Source of the DNA: Kribbella monticola
GTDB taxonomy: Bacteria > Actinomycetota > Actinomycetes > Propionibacteriales > Kribbellaceae
Length of the DNA: 64,000 bases
Assembly: GCF_003261635.1 (NCBI RefSeq)
Contig: NZ_QFXK01000003.1
Location: forward strand, 124,001-188,000
Direction: 5' to 3'
The position numbers and the translations under genes are program-made. Below are positions 41,503-50,887 of this stretch, one piece after another (position 1 is the stretch's first letter; every line of letters starts with the position of its first letter). Under the pieces are notes generated by a model. It searched no databases. It saw nothing but the letters and a program-made list of their open reading frames with translations, and had not been told where the DNA came from.

Positions 41503-42725
41503 GGGAGGATCACCTCGACCGTCGTCGGCCCACCGATCGGGCTCTGCAGCTCCATGCGTCCGTCGATCGCTTCCACGCGGTGCACCATGCCATGGAGGCC
41601 GCTCCCCCGCCCCAGCAGGTCCTGCTTCTCGTTGACCCGGGCCCCGCCGATGCCGTCGTCGGTGATCGCCAGGTAGAGCTCGTCCCCGCGGCGCTCGAGC
41701 AGCACGTCGACATGGCCGGCTGCGGAGTGCTTGTTGACGTTGGTGAGTGACTCGGCTACCACGAAGTACGCCGCAGCTTCGACGGGCGCTGGGACGCTAC
41801 CGAGCTCACCGAGTCGCAGTTCGACGGGGATGGGGCAGCGTGCGCACAGGGCCGACACAGCACCGGCAAGACCACGGTCTGCGAGGATCGGCGGGTACAT
41901 GCTCCGCAGTACGCCGCGCAGTTCGGTCATGGCCTGCTCTGCGCCGTCACGGGCATCGTCGAGGATCTGAGCTGCCTTCTCCGGGTCGCTCGCCATCGTC
42001 TGCTTGGCTACACCGATCCGCAGGGCCAGCGAGACCAGCTGTGCCTGCGTACCGTCGTGCAGGTCGCGCTCGATCCGGCGCAGCTCGGCACCATGCGAAT
42101 CGACCGCACCAGCACGCGTCCTGGTGAGCTCCTCCACGCGCTGCGCGAGCCGAGCGGTCTCCAGCTCTGTGGCAGTCGGTGCCAGCAGGTTGCGAGTCGC
42201 ATTGGCATGTCCACGCGCTACAGCGGGCGCTACCCAGCCCAGGAGGTAGAGACCTAACAGAATTTGCGCGGGGCCGAGCACCAGAGCCTTCCACCAGCTG
42301 TCGATGTCTACTCCGAGCAGGCTGAACTCTCCCGAGTCCAGCGGCCAGAGCACCATGGTCACCACTGCGGCAGGTGCCGCCATGATCGCCATCACCGCGA
42401 GGAGCAGCTCCGGGATCGCCACCACCGCCAGCAGCAGGACGCGCAGGCTGCGGATGAAGGTCCTGTCCTTGACCAAGGCAACCACGTCGCCGGGCTTGCG
42501 GGGTGCGGCCAGGGGCAGCGCCGGCTCTTCCGGCAGCTCCAGGTACCGGCCTGCGCGGTACACCTCGCTGTTGGCAAGCCGGACCAGTCCGCCGGTGACA
42601 CCGGGGATCGCCCAGCCCAGCAGCGTGCTGATCGGTAGTGCTGCGAGCAGAGTGATGCCCTTGAGGTACCTGATGATCAGGTAGAGGCTGGCTGGGCCAC
42701 CGCGGGTCAGGATCTTCGAGAGCAT
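41493..42725 (-). CDS. Sensor histidine kinase of the NarX/HisKA_3 type
   Basis: 410 residues. The N-terminal half holds several membrane helices (ITLLAALPISTLLGWAIPG, RVLLLAVVAIPELLLAVMAIMAAPAAVVTMVLW) in the pattern of actinobacterial putative sensor domains. The phospho-acceptor is in LRRIERDLHDGTQAQLVSLALRIG, and the ATPase part has ESLTNVNKHSAAGHV, LAITDDGIGGA and GRGSGLHGMVHRVEAIDG. Signal unknown. Forms a two-component pair with the following regulator. Confidence 0.93.
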   Translation of the reverse strand: MLSKILTRGGPASLYLIIRYLKGITLLAALPISTLLGWAIPGVTGGLVRLANSEVYRAGRYLELPEEPALPLAAPRKPGDVVALVKDRTFIRSLRVLLLAVVAIPELLLAVMAIMAAPAAVVTMVLWPLDSGEFSLLGVDIDSWWKALVLGPAQILLGLYLLGWVAPAVARGHANATRNLLAPTATELETARLAQRVEELTRTRAGAVDSHGAELRRIERDLHDGTQAQLVSLALRIGVAKQTMASDPEKAAQILDDARDGAEQAMTELRGVLRSMYPPILADRGLAGAVSALCARCPIPVELRLGELGSVPAPVEAAAYFVVAESLTNVNKHSAAGHVDVLLERRGDELYLAITDDGIGGARVNEKQDLLGRGSGLHGMVHRVEAIDGRMELQSPIGGPTTVEVILPCG

Positions 42726-42837
42726 TGCCTTGGCCTTCCGTTGTCGTCAGTAACGATCCTGAAGCAACGGGCAGGTGCAGTCGGTACAGCAGGCTCTACT
42801 CTTCGCCCGGGCATCTGCTGTAAGGCTACCGAGCAGC

Positions 42838-42870
42838 GGGCCGGGGGCCACCGCGAAAGGCCCCCGGCCC
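42838..42870. terminator. GC-rich hairpin after the amidase gene
   Basis: GGGCCGGGGGCC (42838-42849) and GGCCCCCGGCCC (42859-42870) form a perfect 12-bp stem over a nine-base loop. It lies just beyond the amidase stop (minus strand) and on the kinase upstream side. No T-run, but stems of this strength act as terminators in high-GC bacteria. Confidence 0.7.
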
Positions 42871-42893
42871 GGCTGGTGCGGTCGGTACCGCGG

Positions 42894-44270
42894 CTAGCAG
42901 ACCGGGACGCCCGGCAGCTTGGGGTTGGGGTCCTGGATGTAGATGTTGCTCATGTAGCCGCCCTGGTCACGCAGCTTGGACCACCAGTTGTTGCTGGTGC
43001 CTTCGGCGTTCACCGTGTCGCCCTGCTTCTGGCAGGCGACGAACACCTGGGTCGGGCCTGGCAGCGTGGTGACGATCGAGGCGGTCAGCTTCGCGTCCGA
43101 GCGGACCCGGACACCGCTGCCGTAGGTGGTGAAGTTGTACTGCGGCGGGTTGCCGTCGTTGACGAGCTGCATGTAGTAGGTCCAGTTCCAGTTCGGACCC
43201 GGGTCGGTGTGGTCGTTGTTGGGCATCTCGCTGTGGCCCTTGATGTGCGCCCGGTCCTTGGGGATGCCACGCCGCTCGGCGATGTTCTTGGTCAGCGCGG
43301 CCGACGATCGGTACATCGCGTCGGTGAACCAGGAGGGCTGGTCGACATAGCCTTCATGCTCGATGCCGATCGTGTACGGGTTCTCGGTGCGCACGTGCCA
43401 GGCTGTGTCCTTCTCGGCCACCATCTGGGTGATCTGCCCGTCACTGGAGCGGATCACGTAGTGCGCGCTCACCTGGGCCGCCGGGTCCTTGAACCAGCTG
43501 ATCGTGCCGGCGTACGAGCCCTGGGTGACGTGGATGACGATGGTGGTGATGGCTGCGGTCCGGCCGGCCCGGTAGTTGCAGGTGCAGGCCGGGTTCCAGA
43601 TGGCGCCCGGGTAGTCGGCCGCCTGGAGCGACGCCGGCGTACGGGTGCCGAGTGGTGCGACATTCGCGTAGCGGCCGCGGTCGGGGGTGACCGGCTTCGC
43701 GGCCAAGCTGACACCTGCCGCGCCGACCCCCTGGCCGATGATCCGGTAGACCTCGTCGGTGTAGAGACGGGCGGTCGGGGCGTCAGCGGAGTGCGGGTAC
43801 TGCGCGACGACCTCGTACCACTTGGCGACGTCCTTACGGGCGGCGCCTTGGAGGCCGGCCTTGTCGGCGTACGAGTCCAGGACCGCTGCAGCGCCCTGGA
43901 TGTTGGCGGTAGTGTCCTTGGCGAGCTTGTCGGCCGGCAGACCGGTCAGCTTCTTCGCCTCGGCCATCGTGGGGTTGGTGGGGTTGCTGGCCAGGTGCAT
44001 GACGCCGAAGCCGTTGTCCTGACTCGGCTGGCCGTGGTGGCCGTCCAGGTGCGACTCGGCGTAGCCGATGCCGACCAGGATCGCGCGCGGTACGTCGTAC
44101 TGGACGGATGCGTTCTGGAAGGCCTTGGCGAGCTCACCGGGCACGACCGAGCCGGCGGGCTCGGGGTACGGCGCGGCGGTGCTCGGCAGCGTTCCGCTGA
44201 ACGCGATCGCACTGGCGGCCGCGACGGCCACTCCGGCGATCAATCTGGGCAGTGGGGCGGTCTTACCCAT
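42894..44270 (-). CDS. Secreted N-acetylmuramoyl-L-alanine amidase (Amidase_2) with N-terminal lytic-like and C-terminal SH3-like domains
   Basis: 458 residues with a signal peptide (1-31). Residues about 45-170 look like a lysozyme-type helical domain (ASVQYDVPRAILVGIGYAESHLDGHHGQPSQDNGFGVMHL). The amidase_2 domain follows: TTIVIHVTQGSYAGTISWFKDPAAQVSAHYVI (zinc His) and HIKGHSEMPNNDHTDPGPNWNW (second His and the Asp-Pro-Gly end). The last 80 residues are SH3-like (SGVRVRSDAKLTASIVTTL ... NNWWSKL). It cuts the peptide from the glycan in peptidoglycan. Monocistronic by layout. Confidence 0.88.
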   Translation of the reverse strand: MGKTAPLPRLIAGVAVAAASAIAFSGTLPSTAAPYPEPAGSVVPGELAKAFQNASVQYDVPRAILVGIGYAESHLDGHHGQPSQDNGFGVMHLASNPTNPTMAEAKKLTGLPADKLAKDTTANIQGAAAVLDSYADKAGLQGAARKDVAKWYEVVAQYPHSADAPTARLYTDEVYRIIGQGVGAAGVSLAAKPVTPDRGRYANVAPLGTRTPASLQAADYPGAIWNPACTCNYRAGRTAAITTIVIHVTQGSYAGTISWFKDPAAQVSAHYVIRSSDGQITQMVAEKDTAWHVRTENPYTIGIEHEGYVDQPSWFTDAMYRSSAALTKNIAERRGIPKDRAHIKGHSEMPNNDHTDPGPNWNWTYYMQLVNDGNPPQYNFTTYGSGVRVRSDAKLTASIVTTLPGPTQVFVACQKQGDTVNAEGTSNNWWSKLRDQGGYMSNIYIQDPNPKLPGVPVC

Positions 44271-44390
44271 CGGGATCGTTCCTTCCCTTGCGGCGTCCCG
44301 CCGAGGGGCGTCGGCGGGTTCCAGCCACGCTAGGGCAAAATCTTGCGAAAAAGCCAGTACTTACGTGAATTTTTCCCGTACGTCGGCCGA

Positions 44391-45470
44391 TCAGCAGACT
44401 CTGCCTCGCAACACGATGAGTCGGGGATGCTCCAGTACGCCGGGATCGGCGCGCGGGTCCTCGTCGTACACGACCAGATCCGCCGGATTCCCCGGGACCA
44501 GCGTTCCGGGCACGCCGAGCCATTCGCGGGCCGCCCACGACCCCGCGGCCAGCGCCTGCTCGCCGGACATCCCGATCGTGGTGAGGGCCTGGATCTCGGA
44601 CGCAACCAGTCCATGACCCAGTACGCCGCCGGCGTCGGTCCCGGCATACACGGGAACTCCGGCCTCGACGGCCGACCGGAGCGTGTCGAGACGCCGCTCG
44701 TACAGGTCGCGCATGTGAGCGGCGTACGTCGGGAACTTGCCGGCCGCCTGCTCGGCGTACTCGGGGAAGTTCTCCAACTGGATCATCGTCGGTACGACGG
44801 CGACGCCGGCCGCGGCCATCTGGTCGAGCATGTCGGGGAGCATCCCGGTGCCGTGCTCGATGCAGTCGATGCCTGCGGCAAACAAATCGCGGAGGGCGTG
44901 CTCACCGAAGACGTGCGCGGTGACGCGGGCGCCGAGCTCGTGGGCCCGGGCGATGGCGGCGTTCAGCGCCTCGGCCGGCCAGCAGGGGGTGAGGTCGCCG
45001 GCGTCGCGGTCGATCCAGTCGCCGACCAGCTTGACCCAGCCGTCGCCCTTGAGGGCTTCCTGTTCGACGTACGCGACCAGTTCTTCCGGCTCGATCTCCC
45101 AGCCGTAATTGCGGATGTACCGCTTCGACCGGGCGATGTGGCGGCCGGCCCGGATGATCTTCGGCAGATCCTCGCGGTCGTCGATCCAGCGGGTGTCCGC
45201 GGCCGATCCCGCGTCGCGCACGAGCAACGCGCCCGCGTCGCGGTCGGCGTACGCCTGCCGCTCCTGGGTCTCGCGGTCGACGGCGCCGTGCTGATCGAGG
45301 CCGATGTGACAATGCGCGTCGACCAGACCGGGCACGATCCAGCCGCCGCTGCTCACGGTTGTCACGTCGGCAGTGGCGGGCCGGTCGACGACCAGCCCGC
45401 CACTGAGGTAGAGCTCCTGCTGCTCACCGGCCGGCAGGACCGTGCCGGTGAGCCTGATGACGTCGGACAT
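44391..45470 (-). CDS. Amidohydrolase-family metal enzyme
   Basis: 359 residues from the ATG at 45470 (MSDVIRLTGTVLP). An open frame continues upstream to 45869 but overlaps the next gene. Metal ligands are readable: IVPGLVDAHCHIG (HxH), GWVKLVGDW (bridging Lys), ARVTAHVFGEHAL and IDCIEHGTGM (His residues), YAGTDAGG (Asp). This is the imidazolonepropionase/prolidase-like group (dipeptidase or imidase-like substrates). The exact reaction cannot be told. Confidence 0.85.
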   Translation of the reverse strand: MSDVIRLTGTVLPAGEQQELYLSGGLVVDRPATADVTTVSSGGWIVPGLVDAHCHIGLDQHGAVDRETQERQAYADRDAGALLVRDAGSAADTRWIDDREDLPKIIRAGRHIARSKRYIRNYGWEIEPEELVAYVEQEALKGDGWVKLVGDWIDRDAGDLTPCWPAEALNAAIARAHELGARVTAHVFGEHALRDLFAAGIDCIEHGTGMLPDMLDQMAAAGVAVVPTMIQLENFPEYAEQAAGKFPTYAAHMRDLYERRLDTLRSAVEAGVPVYAGTDAGGVLGHGLVASEIQALTTIGMSGEQALAAGSWAAREWLGVPGTLVPGNPADLVVYDEDPRADPGVLEHPRLIVLRGRVC

Positions 45471-45495
45471 ACCGCCGACGGTAACGGCAGACGTG

Positions 45496-46716
45496 TTAGC
45501 CGTGCGAGCCGCTGCCCTGCGTACAGGGAGTCGGGTTCGGATCGGTCCCGCACGGCGAGCCGCTCGGGGTGTCGGTCGGCGTCGGGGTCGGCGTATCGGT
45601 CGGCGTCGGGGTCGGGGTGTCGGTCGGAGTCGGGGTGGGCGTGGTCGTCGGCTTCGTCGGACCGTCCGTCGGCGTGTGCGTCGGCTTGGTCGGGCGGGTG
45701 GTCGGCGTGACGATCGGATCCGGGATCGACGGCTTGCTGGTCGGCCTTGCCGTCGGCTTCGGCGTGGTACCCGGCTTCGGGTCGTCCGGCACGTCCGGCA
45801 CCTGCCGCGGGTCGACCTTGCGATCGGCGTTACCGGTGGCCTTCGGCGTCGAGAGGTTGCCCTTGGCATTCGGCACCAGGACCGCGCTCTTGCTGTAGAC
45901 CCGCATCCAGCGCAGCACGGTGGCCACGAAGTCCTTGGAGTGCTGGTAGCGCAGCAGGGCGGAGACGAGGTCCATCGGGCGCTTCAGGTCGTCGCCCTCG
46001 GAGCACAGGTAGACCGCGACGGTGGTTACCGCGTCGTACACGTTGTTCGGGTTGCGGAAGCCGTCGCCGTTGCCGTCGGCCCCGAACTCGGTCCACACGC
46101 CCGGGATGATCTGCATCGGGCCGACTGCGCGGTCCCACACCTTGTCGGAGTCGTAGCGACCCTTGTCGGTGTCGGTGATCCGGCCGGTGCCGCCCTTGCC
46201 GTTCAGCACCGGGCCGAGGAGCTTGCCGCGGGTCGTGCCGGCCACGTCGACCCGGCCGCCGCTGGCGTGGTTCGACTCGACCTTGCCGATACCGGCCAGC
46301 AGCGGCCAGGTGAGACCGCAGTTGGGCCGCACCACGGCGAGATTCGCGGTGGCGCGGCGGTACGCGGGGAAGACCCCGCGGGGGATGCCGTTGACGGCAC
46401 CGGGCCGGCCCGGCCGGACCACGGACGAGCCGTCGGTGGCACCCTGAACGGGCACGTCGGCACGGGCGGGCTTGTCAGATCCGATCCGGCCGTCCACTCC
46501 GGGACGTTGCGGGACGATCATCGTCAGTTCGTCGAATTCACCGCTGTTCAGTCCGGCCCCAGGCGATGGGGCGACCGGGCTGTCCGCCACGAAGTCACCG
46601 GCGGCACCGGCACCCCCCGAGGCGACTGTCACGATGGCCCCGACCAGGAGCGGGGCCGTGCACAGTGAAGCGATGATGATTTTGACCCGACGGTTTCCAC
46701 TACGGGTTAGGCGCAT
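45496..46716 (-). CDS. Secreted lytic transglycosylase (SLT_2/MltB-like) with Thr-Pro tail, copy 1
   Basis: 406 residues with a signal peptide or anchor (1-39). The catalytic core reads RPNCGLTWPLLAGIGKVESNHASGGRVDVAG (Glu in KVESNH), then ILGPVLNG-like, WDRAVGPMQIIPGVWTEFGADGNGDGFRNPNNVYDAV and LRYQHSKDFVATVLRWM. A Thr-Pro-rich tail of about 90 residues (TPTPTPTDTPTPTPTD) follows and ends in a Cys pair. It cuts glycan strands of peptidoglycan. Paralogue of the next gene; they share the core and the tail style. Confidence 0.88.
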   Translation of the reverse strand: MRLTRSGNRRVKIIIASLCTAPLLVGAIVTVASGGAGAAGDFVADSPVAPSPGAGLNSGEFDELTMIVPQRPGVDGRIGSDKPARADVPVQGATDGSSVVRPGRPGAVNGIPRGVFPAYRRATANLAVVRPNCGLTWPLLAGIGKVESNHASGGRVDVAGTTRGKLLGPVLNGKGGTGRITDTDKGRYDSDKVWDRAVGPMQIIPGVWTEFGADGNGDGFRNPNNVYDAVTTVAVYLCSEGDDLKRPMDLVSALLRYQHSKDFVATVLRWMRVYSKSAVLVPNAKGNLSTPKATGNADRKVDPRQVPDVPDDPKPGTTPKPTARPTSKPSIPDPIVTPTTRPTKPTHTPTDGPTKPTTTPTPTPTDTPTPTPTDTPTPTPTDTPSGSPCGTDPNPTPCTQGSGSHG

Positions 46717-47028
46717 GATTCCCCCAACGACCCACGCGCCAGAAAGTTACCGAAGAGCGACGGAAAGTTACCTGAGCAGATAGCTCTCGGGTCCGATGGC
46801 CGCTGATTGAGGCGGAAAAGGGCCTTGCGGGGGCCGAGGGCAACCGACTGGCCCTTGGCCTGGATCTTACGTTGCCGGCCCGCCTACGTACGCCGTACGG
46901 GCTCTGGGCCCGTCTGCTCCTGGCAGAGCTGGTCGCCGTCGGGGCCGACGGCACCTGTCAGAGCTGGTCGCCGTCGGGGCCGACGGCACCTGTCAGGGCT
47001 GGTTGGCGTCCGGGGTCGACAGCGTTTG
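46717..47028. repeat. Gene-free stretch with 35-bp tandem repeats
   Basis: From 46924 to 46958 and 46959 to 46993 there are two identical 35-bp units (CAGAGCTGGTCGCCGTCGGG ...). A third, diverged unit (46994-47029) and part of a fourth run into the 3' end of the downstream-lying transglycosylase gene. The unit is related to the GGTCGGCGTCGGGG type repeats that encode the Thr-Pro tails of both transglycosylases. The rest (46717-46923) is the upstream region of copy 1. Confidence 0.75.
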
Positions 47029-48423
47029 TCAGGGGCTGGTCGGTGTGTCGTCCGGGGTGGAGTTGTTGCTCGGGGCGTCGGACGTCGTCGCGGCCGGCTG
47101 GGAGACCGGCGTACAGGTCGGCGTCTCGGTCGGGGCCTGCGTCGGGGCGCCCGCCTCGCACTGCGGCAGCGGCGTCGGGGTCGGCGTCGGGGTCGGGGTC
47201 TCCGTCGTCGGCGGCGTCGTGGGAGGCGTCGTCGGCGGGGTGCTGGGCGGCGTGGTGGGCGGCGTCGACGGCTCGGTCGGGGTCGGCGTCGGCCGTGGGG
47301 TCGGCGAGACGGTCCACGGCGGCGTCGGCGTGGTCGGCCGGGTGGTCGTCGGCAACGTCTGGGTCGGCGTCACCGTCGGGGTCACAGTGGGGTGGGCCGT
47401 TGTCGGCGTGGTGGCCGGCTGGGTCGCGTGAGTGGCCGGCTTCGTCGTGGCGGGCTGGGTCGTCGCCGGCCTGGTCGTGGTCGGGTCCGACGTGGTGTCG
47501 TGGTCACCGGGCACGTGGGTCGGGTCGGAATCGCGCTGCACGTTGCCGTCGTCACCGATCGTCGGATCGATCACGCCGTCGCCGTCCGGCAGCGTCGTCG
47601 TGGACTTGCTGTACGTCTGCATCCAGCGCAGCACCGTGTTCACATAGTCCATCGAGTGGTTGTACCGGAGTACGGCCTGGACCAGACCCTGTGGAGTGCT
47701 CAGGTCGGAACCGTTCGAGCACAGATAGTCCGCGGCGGCCCGGGACGCGTCGAACACGTTGTGCGGGTCCTTGACCCCGTCGCCGTTGCCGTCGGCGCCG
47801 AAGGCGTTCCAGCTCCCCGGGATGAACTGCATCGGGCCGACCGCGCGATCCCAGCTGGTGTTCCCGTCGTACCGGCCCTGGTCGGTGTCGGCGATGGCCG
47901 CCATCCCGGGGCCACCGTCGAGGACCGGGCCGAGGATCTTGCCGCGGGTGTTGCCGGCCGCGTCGACCCGGCCGCCACTGGCGTGCGAGGACTCGACCTT
48001 GCCGATGCCGGCCAGCAGTGGCCAGGTGATGTGGCAGTTGGGCTGGGCGAGCGCGAGGTCGTTGGCCGCCTTCTGGTACGCCGCGAGCACGGTGCCCGGG
48101 ATGCCGGAGGCGTCACCGATGACACCGGGCAGCACCGGCTGCTTGTTGTCGATCGCCCCGGTGATCGGGACGTCGATCGACGAGCGCTTCTCCGTGCCGA
48201 CCCCGCCGTCGGCGCCGGGCTGGGCCGGTACGTCGTTGAGCAGGTCGTCGAAGACCGAGTCCTGCCGGGGCAGGCTGAGCGCGTGCGAGTCGACCACGAA
48301 CGAGTTCGACGGGACGCCGCCGGCGACGAAAACGGCCACCATCGCGGCGGGCGGCGCAAGGCAGATCCACGTCGCGGTCAGCTTGCCGCGCCACGTGTCC
48401 AGGTTCTTGAACTGCTGCCTCAT
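47029..48423 (-). CDS. Secreted lytic transglycosylase (SLT_2/MltB-like) with Thr-Pro tail, copy 2
   Basis: 464 residues from the ATG at 48423, which follows GGGGGAC. N-terminal membrane or signal segment (LTATWICLAPPAAMVAVFVAGGVPSNS). Core: PNCHITWPLLAGIGKVESSHASGG (catalytic Glu), WDRAVGPMQFIPGSWNAFGADGNGDGVKDPHNVFDA, LRYNHSMDYVNTVLRWM. The tail is a long TT/PT-rich region (about 330-450), longer and different in detail from copy 1. Tandem duplication with the gene next to it. Confidence 0.88.
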   Translation of the reverse strand: MRQQFKNLDTWRGKLTATWICLAPPAAMVAVFVAGGVPSNSFVVDSHALSLPRQDSVFDDLLNDVPAQPGADGGVGTEKRSSIDVPITGAIDNKQPVLPGVIGDASGIPGTVLAAYQKAANDLALAQPNCHITWPLLAGIGKVESSHASGGRVDAAGNTRGKILGPVLDGGPGMAAIADTDQGRYDGNTSWDRAVGPMQFIPGSWNAFGADGNGDGVKDPHNVFDASRAAADYLCSNGSDLSTPQGLVQAVLRYNHSMDYVNTVLRWMQTYSKSTTTLPDGDGVIDPTIGDDGNVQRDSDPTHVPGDHDTTSDPTTTRPATTQPATTKPATHATQPATTPTTAHPTVTPTVTPTQTLPTTTRPTTPTPPWTVSPTPRPTPTPTEPSTPPTTPPSTPPTTPPTTPPTTETPTPTPTPTPLPQCEAGAPTQAPTETPTCTPVSQPAATTSDAPSNNSTPDDTPTSP

Positions 48424-48605
48424 CCGAACCGTCCCCCAGGTTCTGCAGTCTGTCGTTGCTTCGGGCGTAGCCACGATCTTAGCCGTCGGTCCGGTTCCGG
48501 CAACCGTCCACGACCGGGCGCGAGTTCATGACCGAGCGAGGACTTGTGCCCGGCGGATGATCCGTGATAGCGGCCTCAGCCGACCACGGTCCGTAGTACT
48601 GGAGG

Positions 48606-50174
48606 CTATTTTCCGCCGAGCATGTTCTTCAGCTCGTCGGGCAACTCGAAGCCGTCGGCGCCGGCGCCGCCACCGAAGGCCGCCGGGAGCTGACCGGGCT
48701 GCGGAGCGGCCGGCTCGGCCTGGTTCGCGCGCTTGGCCGGGTTGCCCGAGCCGCGCTTGGCCTTGCCCTTCTTGGCCTGCTGCTTCGCCTTCTTGCCGCC
48801 GCCCATGCCCGGCATGCCTGGCATTCCCGGCATCCCTGGCATGCCCTTGCCGGACGCCATCGCCGACATCATCTTGCGGGCCTCGAAGAACCGCTCGACC
48901 AGGCCGCTGACGGTGGCGACCTCCGTCCCCGAGCCCTTCGCGATCCGGGCCCGGCGGGAGCCGTTGATGATGTTCGGGTCGTTGCGCTCGGCGGGCGTCA
49001 TCGAGTGGATGACGGCCTCGATCCGGTCGATCTCGCGCTCGTCGAAGTTCTCCAGCTGGTCCTTGAACTGGGCCGCGCCGGGCAACATGCCGAAGATCTT
49101 GGTCAGCGGACCCATCTTGCGGACCGACTGCATCTGGGCGAGGAAGTCGTCGAGGGTGAAGTCCTTGCCGCCACGCTTCTGCAGCTTGGCGGCGGTCTTG
49201 GCGGCCTCCTCGGCGTCGAACGACTTCTCCGCCTGCTCGATCAGGCTCATCACGTCGCCCATGCCGAGGATGCGCGACGCCATCCGGTCGGGGTGGAAGA
49301 CGTCGAAGTCCTCGAGCTTCTCGCCGTTGCTGGCGAACATCACCTGCCGGCCGGTGACCTGCGCGATCGACAGCGCCGCACCACCGCGGGCGTCACCGTC
49401 GAGCTTGGACAGCACCACGCCGTCGAAGCCCACGCCGTCGAGGAAGGCCTGCGCGGTGGTGACCGCGTCCTGGCCGATCATCGCGTCGACGACGAACAGG
49501 ATCTCGTCCGGCGTGACCGCGTCGCGGATGTCCGCGGCCTGCTTCATCAGCTCCTCGTCGACACCGAGGCGGCCCGCCGTGTCGACGATGACCACGGAGT
49601 ACTGCTTGGTCCTCGCCTCGTCCATCGCCTGCCGCGCGACCTGCACCGGGTCGCCGACACCGTTGCCGGGCTCAGGCGCGAACACCGGTACGCCGGCGCG
49701 GTCGCCGACCACCTGGAGCTGGGTCACCGCGTTCGGGCGCTGCAGGTCGGCCGCGACCAGCATGGGCGTCTGGTGCTTGCTCTCCTTCAGCCACTTCGCG
49801 AGCTTGCCGGCCAGGGTGGTCTTACCCGCACCCTGCAGACCGGCCAGCATGATCACCGTCGGCGGCCGCTTGGCCATCCGCAGCTCACGGGTCTGGCCAC
49901 CGAGGATGGTGACGAGCTCCTCGTTGACGATCTTGATGACCTGCTGCGCCGGGTTCAGCCCGCCGCGTACCTCGGCCCCGCTGGCGCGCTCCTTCACCGC
50001 GGCGATGAAGTCCTTCACCACCGGCAGCGCGACATCGGCCTCCAGCAGCGCGATCCGGATCTCCCGCGCGGTCGCGTCGATATCGGCGTCGGTCAGCTTG
50101 CCCTTACCGCGCAGATTCTTGAACGCAGCAGAAAGGCGATCAGAAAGCGTGTCGAACACGAGGCCACAATCCAT
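48606..50174 (-). CDS. ffh: Signal recognition particle protein Ffh (SRP54)
   Basis: 522 residues from the ATG at 50174, preceded by GGAAGAA. The N-domain (VFDTLSDRLSAAFKNLRGKGKL) is followed by the GTPase: GLQGAGKTTLAGKLAKWL (G1), DTAGRLGVDEELM (G3), LSKLDGDARGGAALS. The M-domain has Met-rich stretches (MMSAMASGKGMPGMPGMPGM) that bind signal peptides. Cytoplasmic, targets nascent membrane proteins. Divergent from the zincin locus. Confidence 0.96.
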   Translation of the reverse strand: MDCGLVFDTLSDRLSAAFKNLRGKGKLTDADIDATAREIRIALLEADVALPVVKDFIAAVKERASGAEVRGGLNPAQQVIKIVNEELVTILGGQTRELRMAKRPPTVIMLAGLQGAGKTTLAGKLAKWLKESKHQTPMLVAADLQRPNAVTQLQVVGDRAGVPVFAPEPGNGVGDPVQVARQAMDEARTKQYSVVIVDTAGRLGVDEELMKQAADIRDAVTPDEILFVVDAMIGQDAVTTAQAFLDGVGFDGVVLSKLDGDARGGAALSIAQVTGRQVMFASNGEKLEDFDVFHPDRMASRILGMGDVMSLIEQAEKSFDAEEAAKTAAKLQKRGGKDFTLDDFLAQMQSVRKMGPLTKIFGMLPGAAQFKDQLENFDEREIDRIEAVIHSMTPAERNDPNIINGSRRARIAKGSGTEVATVSGLVERFFEARKMMSAMASGKGMPGMPGMPGMPGMGGGKKAKQQAKKGKAKRGSGNPAKRANQAEPAAPQPGQLPAAFGGGAGADGFELPDELKNMLGGK

Positions 50175-50249
50175 TTCTTCCGGCGGAACCCACGCCACCC
50201 CAAACCCAAGGCAACTCCCCGAGTCTACCGGCCCCCAGACCTCCCCCCG

Positions 50250-50260
50250 CCTGTGGATGA
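50250..50260 (+). promoter_or_regulatory. CCTGTGGATGA motif upstream of small gene 1
   Basis: First of three copies of CCTGTGGATRA, here 82 bases before the ATG of the small helical gene at 50332. A GATAACG segment follows at about 26 bases. The shared distance in all three copies suggests a common promoter or operator. Confidence 0.55.
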
Positions 50261-50331
50261 CGACGCCCCAGCAACACCTACACCCGATAACGTCTCCCCC
50301 ACCGCTCACCCACCCCAACCGAAGACCGCCG

Positions 50332-50772
50332 ATGACCTTCCACGAGTTCAACCACCACTACAAACTCACCCGCGCAGCCCTGACCACAGGCGAGTCCCCC
50401 GACGTCGCCGCTGCACAAGCACAGCTCCGCGTACTGACCGCTGCTCTCACTGGCACCGACCTGACCGCAGCCATGCGCTTGATCGACGGCCTGCCAGCCC
50501 TCCTCGCCGCCGTCAAGGCAGCAACCCCGTCGCCACGATCCCCACAGATGGCCGAAGCCCTCCAGATCCTCAGCGAGGGCAAGTTCGACGAAGGCGCCCG
50601 CGAAGAACGCCTTGCAGCGCTGCGAGACGCCCGCCGCCGGATCTGGGCCCTCGCCGACCGCGCAGGCACCGATCACGTCGCCATCCGAGGCCTCACCCGC
50701 GGCCTCGAAACCACCGAGAACTACCTCGAGGACCCGCCCTGGGACCTAGCTCCCAACAACGGCAACGCCTGA
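50332..50772 (+). CDS. Small helical protein 1 of the zincin locus
   Basis: 146 residues; the ATG at 50332 starts MTFHEFNHHYKLTRAALTTG, which lines up with the next small gene. Mostly helical, no signal peptide or membrane helix: DVAAAQAQLRVLTAALTGTD, AEALQILSEGKFDEGAREERLAALRDARRRIWALADRAG, HVAIRGLTRGLETTENYLED. It is a paralogue of the genes at 50888 (same length, same motif order) and 52689, but it is not followed by its own zincin. No known family. Confidence 0.7.
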   Translation: MTFHEFNHHYKLTRAALTTGESPDVAAAQAQLRVLTAALTGTDLTAAMRLIDGLPALLAAVKAATPSPRSPQMAEALQILSEGKFDEGAREERLAALRDARRRIWALADRAGTDHVAIRGLTRGLETTENYLEDPPWDLAPNNGNA

Positions 50773-50803
50773 CAGATGGGCGTACCGGCTTCGGCAAGGC
50801 CTG

Positions 50804-50814
50804 CCTGTGGATAA
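50804..50814 (+). promoter_or_regulatory. CCTGTGGATAA motif upstream of small gene 2
   Basis: Second copy, 84 bases before the ATG at 50888. A GTAAAGT segment follows at about 27 bases, and GTGGAAGGCGTCG lies directly before the start codon, a block also found upstream of small gene 3. Confidence 0.6.
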
Positions 50815-50887
50815 AAGCGCAGCCCGCACCTTCCCGGCCGGTAAAGTCAGCGAAACCGATCAGACAGGCCGAACGTGGAAGGCGTCG

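Noticed and set aside
48733..50331. Long plus-strand open frames antisense to ffh
   Set aside because: They are the GC-skewed complement of a conserved gene; only the part from 50332 on, which is a separate conserved gene, was kept.
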